DNA of 64,000 nt from Pseudomonas fragi (GCF_900105835.1 NZ_LT629783.1:992001-1056000); one strand, 5' to 3'; counted from the first letter of the stretch, positions 54,083-63,608 are shown. Notes: a model not told the origin generated them from the letters alone. Numbers and translations are program-made.

Positions 54083-55402
54083 CTACATTTCGGCCTTGGC
54101 CAATAGACGCTGCTCGACCTGTGTCGCGCCGCTCAAACCGTAGCGCCGGGCGGTGAGCAAGCCGACCAGCCCCATCATCGCGCAGAACGCCACGCACACC
54201 CAGGGGCTCCACGGCATCAGGGCGATCAGCAGCAACGGCGTGGTACTGGCCCATAGCGCATAGGCGATATTGTAGGTGAAGGAAATTCCCGAAACCCGTA
54301 TCGGCGCCGGAAACAGGCCCACCATCACCGACGGCACCACCCCGACAATCCCGCAGGTCAAGCCGGCGAACGCATAGGCCAGGCCGGGCATAATCCACTG
54401 CCCGACCAGGCTGGCGTAAAGCAGGCCGATACCCAGCGGCAACAGCACACTGTATAGCGCAATACTGCGCCACACGCCTATACGATCAACGATCAACCCG
54501 GCCAGCACACAGCCGATATTCAAAAACACTATGCCCAGGCTGCTCAACGCAAAGGTATGGCTGGCGGTCATGCCGAAGCGTTGCTGCATCACGGTCGGGG
54601 TGATGACCACAAACACCACCACGGCGCTGGTGAGCACACAGGTCAACAACGCGGCCGGCAGCAAGGACGCCCGGTGATCACGCAGGACGGTGCGCAAGGG
54701 GAATTCGGCACGGCCCTCCTTGCGTTCACGCAGGGCCAGAAACACCGGTGTTTCACTCAGCCAGCGGCGTAGCCACACGCCAATCACGCCGAACACGCCG
54801 CCGAGCAGGAACGGAAAGCGCCAGGCGTAATCGAGGATCTCGGCCGGGGTGAACAGTTGCGCCAGCAGCGTTGCGGTCAAGGCACCTATCAAATAGCCGA
54901 AGGTCAGCCCGGCCTGCAAAAAGCCCAGCGCAAAGCCTCTGCGCCCGGCCGGTGCATGCTCGGCCACGAACACCCAAGCACTGGGCACCTCGCCCCCGAC
55001 CGCTGCGCCCTGCAGGATGCGCAAGGCCAGCAGGATCAGCGGCGCGAAGTAACCGATGTCGGCGTAAGTGGGCATGATCCCGATCAGCAGGCAGGGCAGC
55101 GCCATCATCAGGATGCTCAGGCTGAACACCCGCTTGCGCCCCAGGTGATCGGCAAAGTGAGCCATCAGGATCCCGCCCAGTGGACGTGCCAGATAGCCAG
55201 TCACAAAAATCCCGAAGCTTTGCAACAGGCGCAACCACTCGGGCATGTCCGGCGGAAAAAACAGCTGGCTGAGGGTCAGGGCAAAGAATACGAAAATGAT
55301 GAAATCGTAAATTTCCAACGCTCCGCCCAGGGCAGCAAGGCCAAGGGTTTTATAGTCGGAACGGGTAAAGCGCACCGTTGTGGCTTGAGTATCGGCAGAC
55401 AT
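54083..55402 (-). CDS. MHS-family MFS transporter
   Basis: 439 residues with 12 membrane segments. Near the start is GLAALGGALEIYDFIIFVFF, the MHS-type EIYDF variant of the EYYDF motif. The loop ADHLGRKRVF follows, then LQGAAVGGEVPSAWVFVAEHAP around segment 5. It should import an organic anion or quaternary compound by proton symport; the substrate is unknown. The start at 55402 is chosen at the ATG before the SADTQATTV N terminus; frame upstream to 55486 lacks conserved sequence. It is not clearly part of the neighbouring fec-like unit, from which it is separated by 86 bases. Confidence 0.88.
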   Translation of the reverse strand: MSADTQATTVRFTRSDYKTLGLAALGGALEIYDFIIFVFFALTLSQLFFPPDMPEWLRLLQSFGIFVTGYLARPLGGILMAHFADHLGRKRVFSLSILMMALPCLLIGIMPTYADIGYFAPLILLALRILQGAAVGGEVPSAWVFVAEHAPAGRRGFALGFLQAGLTFGYLIGALTATLLAQLFTPAEILDYAWRFPFLLGGVFGVIGVWLRRWLSETPVFLALRERKEGRAEFPLRTVLRDHRASLLPAALLTCVLTSAVVVFVVITPTVMQQRFGMTASHTFALSSLGIVFLNIGCVLAGLIVDRIGVWRSIALYSVLLPLGIGLLYASLVGQWIMPGLAYAFAGLTCGIVGVVPSVMVGLFPAPIRVSGISFTYNIAYALWASTTPLLLIALMPWSPWVCVAFCAMMGLVGLLTARRYGLSGATQVEQRLLAKAEM

Positions 55403-55492
55403 AAATAGGCTCAATATGAACGGGACACGCCTATATTGGCGTTTGCGGTCGAGGGCGCGAGCATAGCAAAACCTGTGGGCAATCACTCAGTA

Positions 55493-55583
55493 CCTGTGGC
55501 AGCTGGCTTGCCTGCGATTACGGCACTGCGGTTGGCCGGGGTAACTACGCCGATATCATCGCGGGCAAGCCCGCTCCCACCAG
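55493..55583. repeat. REPIN, GGGAGCGGGCTTG family, copy 2 (diverged left arm)
   Basis: The right arm GCGGGCAAGCCCGCTCCCAC (55561-55580) is canonical. The left arm, starting CCTGTGGCAGCTGGCTTG at 55493, carries several mismatches. It lies between genes reading in the same direction. Confidence 0.85.
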
Positions 55584-55596
55584 AATCTGCTAGCAA

Positions 55597-57027
55597 CTAG
55601 CCCTGCCACCCCCCACCCAGCGCCGCGAACACATCCACCAGCGACAGCGAGACCTGCGCCGTGCTGTCCACCAGCGCCGCTTCGTTGGCCAGCAACGCGT
55701 TTTGCACCGTCAGCACGTTGAGAAAGTCCACCGTGCCCTGGGCATATTGCTGGTGAACGCTGTCCAGTGCCCGCTGGCTATGCACCACTGCCTGCTTGAG
55801 GCTGTCGCGCCGACGCTGGCTGGCCTGATACGCCACCAGCGTATCGTCCACCTCATGCCAGGCGCGCAATACGGTTTGCTGGTAGGCAATACCCGCCTCC
55901 TGCTGGCGCCCTTCCTGCAACTGCAAGGCCCCCTGCAAACGTCCGCCCTCGAACACCGGCACGCTCAGGCCCGGGCCGAAGGCAAAATTGCGCGACCCCC
56001 AACTGCCCAGATCCGACAGCTGCAGGGCTTGAAAACCGAGACTGCCCGACAGGGTGATCCGCGGATAGAAATCCGCCTCGGCCATGCCGATCGCCGCAGT
56101 GGCTGCATGCAAGCGGGCCTCGGCACGACGAATGTCGGGGCGCCGTTGCGCCAGCTCGCTGGGCAGGCCGACCGGCACATCCGCGCCGTAGGCAGGCACG
56201 TCGGCCGCTGCGCTCAATTGCGCCTGCAAGGCCCGTGGTTCGCGGGCCAGCAGCAAGCTCAGGGCATTGATCAACTGTGCGCTGCGTTGCTGCAAGGGTG
56301 CCTGGCGCGCTTCGATCTCGGCCACTTGGGCCGCAGCTTCAGACACCTGTAAATCCGTGGCCACGCCCTCCCGCAGCTGCAACCGGGTCAGTTCCAGGCT
56401 GCGCCGGGCGATCTGCAGGTTTTGCTCGACCACCGCCAGTGCCTGCTGAGTGCCGCGCAACTGGATATAGTGCTGCGCGGTCTGCACGATCACCAACAGT
56501 TGCACCGCATTGCGATCCTGTGCGGCCACCTGCACGGAGGCATCCGCCGCTTCCACCGAACGCTTCACCCGGCCCCACAGGTCAGCCTCCCAACTGAACC
56601 CCAGGCCGCCACTCCACAGGTTGAAGGCCTGCCTGCCACTGTTCCCGGAAGGGTCACTCAAACCCTTCTGGCTGTTGCGGCTACGACTGTAGGCTGCCGC
56701 TGCATCCACCTCGGGCAAGGTGTCGGCATTGATCTGACGGCGGATCGCCAGGCTCTGTTGCAGGCGGCTGGCCGCCAGTTGTACATCAAAGTTGCGCTGC
56801 TGCGCCTCGCGCACCAGGGCAGACAATTGCCGATCACCGAAACGGTCCCACCAATGCAGGTCCACAGCTGTATCTACTGCGCGATTGTGCCCCGGCTCAG
56901 TGGGCACCGACGCCCAGCCCGCAGGCAACTTGGGCACGGGCGCCTTGAAGTCCGGGCCGACCACGCAACCACTCAGGCTCAGTACGCTGTAACAGGCCAC
57001 AGCCCAGGCCACTGCATGTTTTTTCAT
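55597..57027 (-). CDS. Outer-membrane efflux lipoprotein (OprM/NodT family)
   Basis: 476 residues. The signal ends in LSGC with the lipid cysteine at about 21, followed by VVGPDFKAPVPKLP, the hallmark opening of OprM-type factors. The two repeated halves show YIQLRGTQQALAVVEQNLQ and RRPDIRRAEARLHAATAAIG. It forms the outer-membrane exit of the efflux pump. The ATG overlaps the membrane-fusion gene stop by four bases. Last gene of a three-gene operon (MFS, adaptor, outer channel). Confidence 0.94.
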   Translation of the reverse strand: MKKHAVAWAVACYSVLSLSGCVVGPDFKAPVPKLPAGWASVPTEPGHNRAVDTAVDLHWWDRFGDRQLSALVREAQQRNFDVQLAASRLQQSLAIRRQINADTLPEVDAAAAYSRSRNSQKGLSDPSGNSGRQAFNLWSGGLGFSWEADLWGRVKRSVEAADASVQVAAQDRNAVQLLVIVQTAQHYIQLRGTQQALAVVEQNLQIARRSLELTRLQLREGVATDLQVSEAAAQVAEIEARQAPLQQRSAQLINALSLLLAREPRALQAQLSAAADVPAYGADVPVGLPSELAQRRPDIRRAEARLHAATAAIGMAEADFYPRITLSGSLGFQALQLSDLGSWGSRNFAFGPGLSVPVFEGGRLQGALQLQEGRQQEAGIAYQQTVLRAWHEVDDTLVAYQASQRRRDSLKQAVVHSQRALDSVHQQYAQGTVDFLNVLTVQNALLANEAALVDSTAQVSLSLVDVFAALGGGWQG

Positions 57028-58088
57028 CGTGTGCTGACCTGCTGAGCGTGCGCCATGCCCGTGTCGATGGAGGCATCCACCGACATCCCCAGGCGCAATT
57101 GGCTGGCCAGTAGCTGCCCGTGATCCAGCGTGACTTTCACCGCAATGCGCTGGGCCACTTTGGTGAAGTTGCCGGTGGCGTTATCCGGGGCAATCGCCGC
57201 GAACGTCACCCCCGTGGCCGGGGCAATGCTGTCCACGGTGCCTTGCAGGGTCTGGCCCGGAAAGCTGTCGACCTTGATCGTCACGCGCTGCCCTGCCTGC
57301 ATGTGGGTGAGTTGATGCTCGAGAAAGTTGGCCACCACATAGGCGTCGGCCAGCGGTACCACCGCCATCACGGTGTCGCCGGGTTTGACGTAAGCCCCCA
57401 GGCGTACGCTGCGCCGCCCCACCACACCGTCAAACGGCGCCAGCAGTTGCGTATGCGACAAGTCCAGCCCGGCCCGTGCCAGCAAGGCCTCGGCATACTC
57501 CACCGATGCTTGCGCGGCCGTGGCCTGGGCGGCCAATACGCGGGTTTGCTGGCGGGCGGCTTCCAGGGCGGCCTTGTGCTGTGCCAACTCGGCACGAGCG
57601 GTCAGCGAGCGGTTTTTCGCCTGCTGGGAGTTCTGCAGCGTACCTGCACCCTGCCCCGCCAGGTGCTCATAGCGCTGCAGTTCATGGCTGGCAAATTCCA
57701 CCTGGGCCACATCCGCATCCACCGTGGCCTTGGCCTGTTCGATCAGCGAGCGTTGGCGTTCCAGCATCGCCAGGGCATTGACCCGTTGCGCCTGCGCCGT
57801 CGCCACACTGGCTTGCGCGGCCTGCACCGCTGCGCAGTAGTCCTGCGGGTCGATCCGGGCCAGCAACTGCCCGGCCTTGACCGGCTGGTTATCCTGCACC
57901 AGCACCTCGTCGATAAACCCCGCCACTTTGGGCGCAATCAGGGTGAAATCGGCGCTGACAAAAGCATCATTAGTGCTCTGCACGGTACCCGTGACAAAGA
58001 CCAGCCGCCACAGCGCGTACAGCACGATAACTGCCAGCGCGACGGCTGCGGCCAGGACCCAGGGCTTGCGCCCGCTTGTTGTACTCAT
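57024..58088 (-). CDS. Membrane-fusion protein of MFS efflux pump (EmrA/HlyD family)
   Basis: 354 residues. One N-terminal membrane helix (LAAAVALAVIVLYALWRLVF) is followed by NDAFVSADFTLIAPKVAGFI (about 40-59) and VQDNQPVKAGQLLARIDP, the lipoyl half-motif. A long coiled-coil section follows and then the second lipoyl half LDLSHTQLLAPFDGVVGRR. This is the EmrA-type adaptor that pairs with DHA2 transporters. It overlaps the gene on each side by four bases, so the operon is translationally coupled. Confidence 0.94.
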   Translation of the reverse strand: MSTTSGRKPWVLAAAVALAVIVLYALWRLVFVTGTVQSTNDAFVSADFTLIAPKVAGFIDEVLVQDNQPVKAGQLLARIDPQDYCAAVQAAQASVATAQAQRVNALAMLERQRSLIEQAKATVDADVAQVEFASHELQRYEHLAGQGAGTLQNSQQAKNRSLTARAELAQHKAALEAARQQTRVLAAQATAAQASVEYAEALLARAGLDLSHTQLLAPFDGVVGRRSVRLGAYVKPGDTVMAVVPLADAYVVANFLEHQLTHMQAGQRVTIKVDSFPGQTLQGTVDSIAPATGVTFAAIAPDNATGNFTKVAQRIAVKVTLDHGQLLASQLRLGMSVDASIDTGMAHAQQVSTR

Positions 58089-59623
58089 TTCACAACTCCA
58101 ACAGGTGTGCCCGGCGCGTAGATCCGCGTGGGGCCAAAAGGGATTAACACAATCAGGAAAAGCGCCAGGACGGCCATGTACAGATAAAGATCGGAACTGG
58201 TCAGCACCACGGCTTGCTGGTGAACCCGGTGCGCCAGGTCGGTACCCGTGCTGACCAGCGGCGAGTTGCCCAGGCGGTCGAGCAACATGGTTGAGTGGTA
58301 GTGCTCGCGGTTGAGGGTCAGCACCCCCAGCACACTGCTGGCTGCCACCGCCGAAAAGCCTTTAACGGTATTGAACCAGGCCGAGGCAAACGGCCCGTCT
58401 GCCGGGTTCAGGCCTCCGGTGGCGAGCATCAGCAAAGGAATCACGGCCATGGGCTGGGCGATGATCTGTATCGCCTGCAGCCCGTAAAAGTTCTCACGGC
58501 TCCACTGCGACGTGACCTGCGAGCCGATGCCACACGCCAGCGCCAGCAGCCCCAGCCCTATGGCCAGCACCCAGCGGCAATCGACCCAGCGCAGGTTGCA
58601 CACCGCAACCACCAGCGGCAGCGCAATCAATTGCGGCAAGGCCACCATCAGCATCACCGGCGCGGTTTCCAGGGGCCGATAGCCCTGTATCTGAGCCAGA
58701 TAGCTGGAAGGGATCTTGATCACCGCCAACAGCACAAACAGCACCCCGCCCAGCGTCAGCAAAGCGTGGCTCAGATTGCGGATTTTCAGTAATTGCAGCT
58801 TGAAAAACGGCAGCGGGTGCGACCATTCATTAATGAAGAACAGCACCATCAGGGTGCTGCCCGCGACGATGAAAAAACGGATCATCGACGACTCAAACCA
58901 GTTCAGGCGTTGTCCCAATTCCAGCGCCAGCACCAGCATGATCAGCCCCGGCAAGCCCAGCAGCAGGCCACGCCAGTCGAACTGTTTGAACCGCTCCAGG
59001 CGCAACGGGTCTTGCGGCAAGCCCCAGGCCACGCACGCCATCGACAACAATCCCAGGGGGATAATTTGCCAGAAAGCCCATTGCCACCCGGCGTACTCCA
59101 CCCACCAGGCGGACAGCGGTGTACCGAAGCTGGGGCCGAACGTCGCGGTCAGCGCATAACTGCCCAGGCCGTACAGGCGAATGCCCGGCGGCAGGAAGCG
59201 CAACGCCACTGACATCAGCATCGGCGGCAAGGCCCCACCGGCAAAGCCTTGCAAGGTGCGCAGCAGCATCAGCACATCGACATTGGGGGCCAATGGGCAA
59301 AGGATGCCCAGCAGTAAAAAGGCGCCGATGGCACACAGGGTAAAACGGCGCAGGGAAAAGGTGGCTGCACACCACGGCGCAAAGGCCATGGCACTGATGG
59401 ACGTGGCCGAATACACCGCCAGCAACCAGGTGCTTTCGTCATAACCGATACCCATGGCCCCACGGATATCAGGCATGGCCACCTTGGTCACATTTTCGTT
59501 GAACCCCGACACCAGCACGGCCAGTAAAACGCCCAGCAGACCGGTAAAAATCCGCAGCCCAAAAGCCGCACTGCCGGCCGGGGCCGGAATGGGTGCCACG
59601 GCACCTGCAACCAGCGCCGTCAC
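58085..59623 (-). CDS. DHA2-family MFS efflux transporter (EmrB-like)
   Basis: 512 residues with 14 predicted membrane segments, the size and topology of EmrB-type drug exporters. Marks: VAMPDIRGAMGIGYDESTWL near residue 50, RTLQGFAGGALPPMLMSVAL around 115, and a central YGLGSYALTATFGPSFGTPL. GTG start at 59623 with GGAGC upstream. Toxic compound or aromatic-acid export is typical; the substrate is unknown. It is the first gene of the efflux operon. The LysR regulator gene upstream on the same strand is a likely controller. Confidence 0.92.
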   Translation of the reverse strand: MTALVAGAVAPIPAPAGSAAFGLRIFTGLLGVLLAVLVSGFNENVTKVAMPDIRGAMGIGYDESTWLLAVYSATSISAMAFAPWCAATFSLRRFTLCAIGAFLLLGILCPLAPNVDVLMLLRTLQGFAGGALPPMLMSVALRFLPPGIRLYGLGSYALTATFGPSFGTPLSAWWVEYAGWQWAFWQIIPLGLLSMACVAWGLPQDPLRLERFKQFDWRGLLLGLPGLIMLVLALELGQRLNWFESSMIRFFIVAGSTLMVLFFINEWSHPLPFFKLQLLKIRNLSHALLTLGGVLFVLLAVIKIPSSYLAQIQGYRPLETAPVMLMVALPQLIALPLVVAVCNLRWVDCRWVLAIGLGLLALACGIGSQVTSQWSRENFYGLQAIQIIAQPMAVIPLLMLATGGLNPADGPFASAWFNTVKGFSAVAASSVLGVLTLNREHYHSTMLLDRLGNSPLVSTGTDLAHRVHQQAVVLTSSDLYLYMAVLALFLIVLIPFGPTRIYAPGTPVGVVK

Positions 59624-59791
59624 AGCACAGCTCCAGGCGCCAGACTGCGCCCGTGATCAAACCGCCAATACATGGCTGACTCCGTCGTCTTGATAGATGA
59701 CAGAAAGTTTAATCAGCCGGCATAGCTATAAAAATTGATAAATAACTAACTGTGGAGTGCGTCAGACGCAATGATCGGCTGAGCATTATGT

Positions 59792-59883
59792 TCTGTGAGA
59801 GCTGACTTGCCTGCGATGCAGGCGCTGCGGTTTGTCTGGATAACCGCGTAGATACCATCGCGAGCAAGCCCGCTCCCACAGGG
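59792..59883. repeat. REPIN, GGGAGCGGGCTTG family, copy 3 (diverged left arm)
   Basis: The right arm ATCGCGAGCAAGCCCGCTCC (59858-59877) and its end to 59883 are canonical; the left arm TCTGTGAGAGCTGACTTGCC (from 59792) is diverged. It sits between the LysR gene and the efflux operon promoter. Confidence 0.85.
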
Positions 59884-59890
59884 TTGAGGC

Positions 59891-60799
59891 CTATACCACG
59901 GCATTCTCGCAAAAGGTCTTGAGGGTGCGACGCAGCCAGCGGTGGGCATGATCGTTGTCCAGCCGCGGATGCCAGGCCTGGACAATATCCACCGGTTGCA
60001 AGGTGATCGGGAGCTCGAACGGGCGCAGTTTGAGGCCAAGTGGCTCCAGGTTTTTGAGCAGCACCTGGGGCATCAGCGGCAGGATCAGGTCCTCCCCGGC
60101 CAGGGCAAAAATCGCCGAGTAGAACGTCGGCGTGGTGAACGACACCCGCCGCTCCAGCCCCAGCTCGGCCAGCAGCGCGTCAATCGGCCCGCGGGCATGG
60201 CCCCTGCGTGACACGCTGATATGGTCAAAACCGGCAAAGCGCCGGGCCGTAATGGGCTCATCGAAAATCGGATGCCCTTGCCGCGCCAACCCCACAAACG
60301 GACAGGTAAACAACCTTTGTACCTTGATATCCGAGCTGAAGCGGTTAGTGGCGCAGATAGTCAGGTCAATGCGGCCTTCATTCAGCGCCTCGTCATCGGT
60401 AAAGCCCTCAGGCACCACCCGCAACGTGGCCTTGGGCATGTCCAGGGCCATTTGCTGGCGCAATGCTGCGCCATACACGCCAAAAAATACGTCATTGGCG
60501 CGAATGCTGAATGTTCGCTCCAGCTCACGCAAATCACTGTTCTGGCTCTGGGTAAACACCCCGTGCGCCAGCTCGACCACCCCGCGCACTTGTTCACGCA
60601 ACTCCAGTGCACGCGGCGTTGGCACCAGCCCACGCCCCGAACGCACCAGAATGGGGTCGTTCAAGACCTCGCGGATGCGGGTCAAGGTGCGGCTCATGGC
60701 CGGGGCGCTCAGGTTCATGCGCCGGGCCGCGCCCACCACAGAGCCTTCTTCGAGCAAGACATTCAAGGCAACCAGCAGATTCAAGTCAGGTATTTGCAT
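59891..60799 (-). CDS. LysR-family transcriptional regulator
   Basis: 302 residues. The N-terminal winged helix reads DLNLLVALNVLLEEGSVVGA, then ARRMNLSAPAMSRTLTRIRE (about 25-44) and RSGRGLVPTPRALELREQV. The rest is the periplasmic-binding-like effector domain. It belongs to the NodD/LinR/NahR-like branch judging by the DPILVRSGRGLVPTPRA segment. It lies just upstream of and in line with the efflux operon and probably regulates it. The effector is unknown. Confidence 0.92.
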   Translation of the reverse strand: MQIPDLNLLVALNVLLEEGSVVGAARRMNLSAPAMSRTLTRIREVLNDPILVRSGRGLVPTPRALELREQVRGVVELAHGVFTQSQNSDLRELERTFSIRANDVFFGVYGAALRQQMALDMPKATLRVVPEGFTDDEALNEGRIDLTICATNRFSSDIKVQRLFTCPFVGLARQGHPIFDEPITARRFAGFDHISVSRRGHARGPIDALLAELGLERRVSFTTPTFYSAIFALAGEDLILPLMPQVLLKNLEPLGLKLRPFELPITLQPVDIVQAWHPRLDNDHAHRWLRRTLKTFCENAVV

Positions 60800-60904
60800 G
60801 GGCCAAAGGGTATCGGCTAACGCTGCCCCTGCCTAGCCAGCCTGTAATGCACCATTGTTGCGCAGCAGGTAAAACAGTTTCGCACACCCTTAGCTAGCTA
60901 ACTA

Positions 60905-61009
60905 AGAGTGGGATTGATACATTGCCGCTCGTCAGGTTTGCGCCTGACGCTCTCTTTGGTTGAGATTTTTGGCCATTACCGGATCCCCATGATGGTAATG
61001 GCCTTTTTT
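60905..61009 (+). ncRNA. Candidate structured small RNA (RgsA-like by layout)
   Basis: No protein frame precedes the strong terminator at 60971-61009, so a short independent transcript is the simplest reading. It contains a perfect 7-bp hairpin CGTCAGG/CCTGACG (60930-60949), a U-rich single-stranded stretch (TTTGGTTGAGATTTTT) and then the terminator hairpin. This is the classical form of an Hfq-binding RNA. Size and parts recall Pseudomonas RgsA/P16, but I cannot confirm identity from memory. The exact 5' end is unknown. Confidence 0.5.
60971..61009 (+). terminator. Strong Rho-independent terminator
   Basis: GGCCATTACC (60971-60980) pairs perfectly with GGTAATGGCC (60994-61003) and is followed by six T. 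The 13-base loop contains GGATCCCC. Confidence 0.9.
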
Positions 61010-61114
61010 ATGCCTGCCGCTTTCCTCCCCTCGCAATAGAGCCATCCCCAGTGGTGGACACGCCTGACCTGAACTACGCTGCCAGCCCAATCCACTACAG
61101 TGATTGGGGACTTT

Positions 61115-62215
61115 ATGCAGTTGGGTAAAAAGATTTCAAATCTGGAAAAACTGGTCTGCAAAAATTACCGCTGGATTCACGCTACCCGCATCAGCCTGGC
61201 GTTCCTGATTACCTTTGTCGTCATCCGGTTTTTCAAACTCGACGGCGCCTCCTATGCCCTGATCACCATGCTCATCGTCATGGGCCCACAGCCCTACTGG
61301 GGCAACGTGTTTTCCCGCGCGCTGCAACGTACCGGCGGTACGGTGCTGGGCGCGCTGTCGGGTCTGGTGGCGCTGTATCTGGAGATGCATTCCTTTGCCC
61401 TGATGCTGCTGTGGTGCGGGGTGATGATGTTTATCGCCGGTTACCTGACCCTGGGCAAACACCCCTATATGGCCCTGCTGATCGGCGCCACGCTGGCAGT
61501 GGTCAGTTGCGCACCGCCCAACGACATGGAGTCGGCCCTCACCCGCAGCGGTTATGTGCTGGCGGGGTCTTTGCTGGCCATGCTTTACACCAGCATCTAC
61601 CCGCAGCGTGCCTACACCGACCTGCGGATCAAATTCGGCGAAAGCCTGGGCAAGATCAACAGCCTGTACTCGCAGTATTTCTCGCCGCGAATTCCCGAGC
61701 GCCCCAACCTAGATGATCAGTTGAAGGACGAACTGGACGCGGTGATCAAGTTGCGCAACTACATCTCCCCCGCCAGCAACGAGAGCAACCTCAAGCCACA
61801 GGTGTTCGAGTCCCTGCAAACCCTGCACCGCAACCTGCTGGCCACCATGAGCCTGATGATCGATGCCTATTGGTCTTCGCGCGAGAGCCACCTGCTGATC
61901 GAGAGCGAGCCCGCCCTCAACGGCCTGCACCACCTAATCCCGCAGGCCCTCGAATCGTTGCAGAACAAACTGTGCGAGGGTATTTCCAACAACCAGATCA
62001 GTGGCGAGCTACGGCAGAAAACCCACGACCTGCATGAACTGGTGCTCAAGAGCCTGGACGGCAAGATCACCGAAACACCCTTCTATGCCTATGTCTGGCT
62101 GAGCCTGGAAATGCTCCGGCAATTGACCGAACTCAACGACCAGTTGCATGCCGCGCTGTATCACTGCGGCCATCGGCATTTGTTTAAAAACGGCAAATTA
62201 CCGGACGAAAAATAA
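61115..62215 (+). CDS. FUSC-family inner-membrane protein
   Basis: 366 residues. Residues about 25-175 hold five or six membrane helices with ATRISLAFLITFVVIRFF, LITMLIVMGPQPYWGNVFSR and RTGGTVLGALSGLVALYLE, the FUSC/aromatic-acid exporter core pattern (a TxGT-x-x-G loop). The remainder is a soluble helical domain. It is about half the length of YccS or AaeB, which are about 700 residues, so it is the short form. Efflux of aromatic or other acids is typical of the family, but the substrate is unknown. GGGGA before the ATG at 61115 fixes the start. Confidence 0.85.
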   Translation: MQLGKKISNLEKLVCKNYRWIHATRISLAFLITFVVIRFFKLDGASYALITMLIVMGPQPYWGNVFSRALQRTGGTVLGALSGLVALYLEMHSFALMLLWCGVMMFIAGYLTLGKHPYMALLIGATLAVVSCAPPNDMESALTRSGYVLAGSLLAMLYTSIYPQRAYTDLRIKFGESLGKINSLYSQYFSPRIPERPNLDDQLKDELDAVIKLRNYISPASNESNLKPQVFESLQTLHRNLLATMSLMIDAYWSSRESHLLIESEPALNGLHHLIPQALESLQNKLCEGISNNQISGELRQKTHDLHELVLKSLDGKITETPFYAYVWLSLEMLRQLTELNDQLHAALYHCGHRHLFKNGKLPDEK

Positions 62216-62647
62216 CAACGCTTACTCATTTAGACGAACAGCTTTAACTGTTTAGATGACATATCGCACTAAAGATGAAGTTTTTTCTGACCTAAACAAC
62301 GTATCACTGGCCAAAAGCAACGCATTGAAACGTTACAAAAACACCATAACCAACTGTTTTATAAGAAGTTTACAGGCAAACGCTGCCTTTCAATTTGTGT
62401 CAACAGACTCTTTGTCGCGTTCCGGTCTCGCCTGGCCGCCCGGTGATTATGGTCTAGGCTCTGCCTCGCACCCGTATTAATGGATTTGAACGGTTGAGCT
62501 TATGAAACGAGAACAGGCATTAAACACCCCCACTCAAACGTCACCCTGCCTTCGCACGTCCCCGTCGTGTGGAGTGTTTTGCATGCGCGCACGCCTGAGC
62601 GGCACTCCAGAACTTTAATTCTTACCGCACTGCAGATAGGAGGGCTT
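62216..62647. other. Interval before the urease operon
   Basis: 432 bases without a convincing gene. The first half is AT-richer than its surroundings and has two TTTAGA copies 22 bp apart (62229 and 62251). An open frame at 62256-62480 lacks a ribosome site and conserved features and is probably not a gene. The urease promoter should lie in the second half. Confidence 0.5.
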
Positions 62648-62950
62648 ATGCAGCTCACCCCCAGAGAAGTCGAAAAGCTGATGGTTTACACCCTGTCGGA
62701 CGTGGCATTCCGGCGCAAGGCACGCGGCTTGAAGCTGAACTACCCGGAGGCCGTGTCAATCATCACCGTCACCGCCCTGGAAGGCGCCCGCGACGGCAAG
62801 TCGGTTGAAGACGTAATGACCGAGGCCAGCAAGGTACTGACCAAGGATGACGTGATGGAAGGCGTCAGCGACCTGATTCCCAACGTACAGGTTGAAGCGA
62901 TTTTCACCGACGGCAGTCGTCTGGTTACGGTCCACGACCCGATCAAGTAA
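62648..62950 (+). CDS. ureA: Urease gamma subunit
   Basis: 100 residues, the normal length. It opens [20 protein letters not shown] and has [17 protein letters not shown] (about 28-44) and the closing VTVHDPIK, all standard for UreA. It forms the (UreABC)3 urease that hydrolyses urea to ammonia and carbon dioxide. AGGAGG lies six bases before the ATG. The wording of the sequence, such as [13 protein letters not shown], is closer to my memory of Yersinia and Morganella UreA than to the common Pseudomonas form. Confidence 0.95.
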   Translation: MQLTPREVEKLMVYTLSDVAFRRKARGLKLNYPEAVSIITVTALEGARDGKSVEDVMTEASKVLTKDDVMEGVSDLIPNVQVEAIFTDGSRLVTVHDPIK

Positions 62951-63004
62951 GCACCTGCCCTGAACCCGGTTAACGCAAGACCGCCACGTTTCGAGGAGTC
63001 AGTC

Positions 63005-63535
63005 ATGAGCACCAAAGAGACCAACAGCCCGCACCAGGATACCCACCCGAACCACAGCATCCCCCACGCCAAAAACCCCGGCGGTATCAGCAAGGGCAAT
63101 GAAGCCGATGTGCCACTGGGCGGTACCCTCTACGCCAGCACGCCCATCACCTTCAACGAAGACCGCCCCGTCACCAAAGTCAAAGTGCGCAACACCGGTG
63201 ACCGGCCGATCCAGATCGGCTCGCACTTTCACTTTTTCGAAGTCAACCGTGCCCTTGAGTTCGACCGTGCTGCCGCTTTCGGCAAGCGCCTGAACATCTC
63301 GTCCACCACGGCTATCCGCTTCGAGCCGGGTGACGAAATTGAAGTGCCGTTGATCCCCTACGGTGGCAAGCAAACCCTCTACGGTTTCAACAACCTGGTT
63401 GACGGCTGGGTACCCGACAAACTGACCAGCAGCCATGAGCGCCCGGAAAAACTGCAAGCCATTCAGCGCGCGCGCGACCACGGCTTCAAGTTCTCCGAGC
63501 CGGGCAAGCCGTCCAAGCCTGTCAACGACAAGTAA
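63005..63535 (+). CDS. ureB: Urease beta subunit, extended Yersinia/Morganella-type
   Basis: 176 residues, against about 101 to 106 in the usual proteobacterial enzyme. A hydrophilic N-terminal extension of some 35 residues ([18 protein letters not shown]...) precedes the core [20 protein letters not shown]. The core has [20 protein letters not shown] and [16 protein letters not shown], and a C-terminal extension of about 40 residues includes [20 protein letters not shown]. This layout is that of Yersinia, Morganella and Brucella-type UreB. GAGGAG precedes the ATG. It follows ureA by 54 bases. Confidence 0.93.
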   Translation: MSTKETNSPHQDTHPNHSIPHAKNPGGISKGNEADVPLGGTLYASTPITFNEDRPVTKVKVRNTGDRPIQIGSHFHFFEVNRALEFDRAAAFGKRLNISSTTAIRFEPGDEIEVPLIPYGGKQTLYGFNNLVDGWVPDKLTSSHERPEKLQAIQRARDHGFKFSEPGKPSKPVNDK

Positions 63536-63608
63536 CCCGCATTTTCATACTTTGCACACGCGCCGTTGAACCACTGACGCCCGCGCGGCATTAGAAGAGG
63601 AGCCACCG

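Larger units (their letters stand above)
60800..61114. other. Intergenic interval holding a candidate small RNA
   Basis: 315 bases between the divergent LysR and FUSC genes. The middle (60905-61009) is treated separately as a small RNA candidate. CTAGCTAACTAA at about 60893-60904 could be a -10 region of the RpoS kind. From 61010 to 61114 there is no clear structure except GGGGA just before the FUSC start. Confidence 0.5.

Noticed and set aside
62256-62480. A 74-codon frame before the urease genes
   Set aside because: No ribosome site, no conserved features and a composition unlike neighbouring genes.
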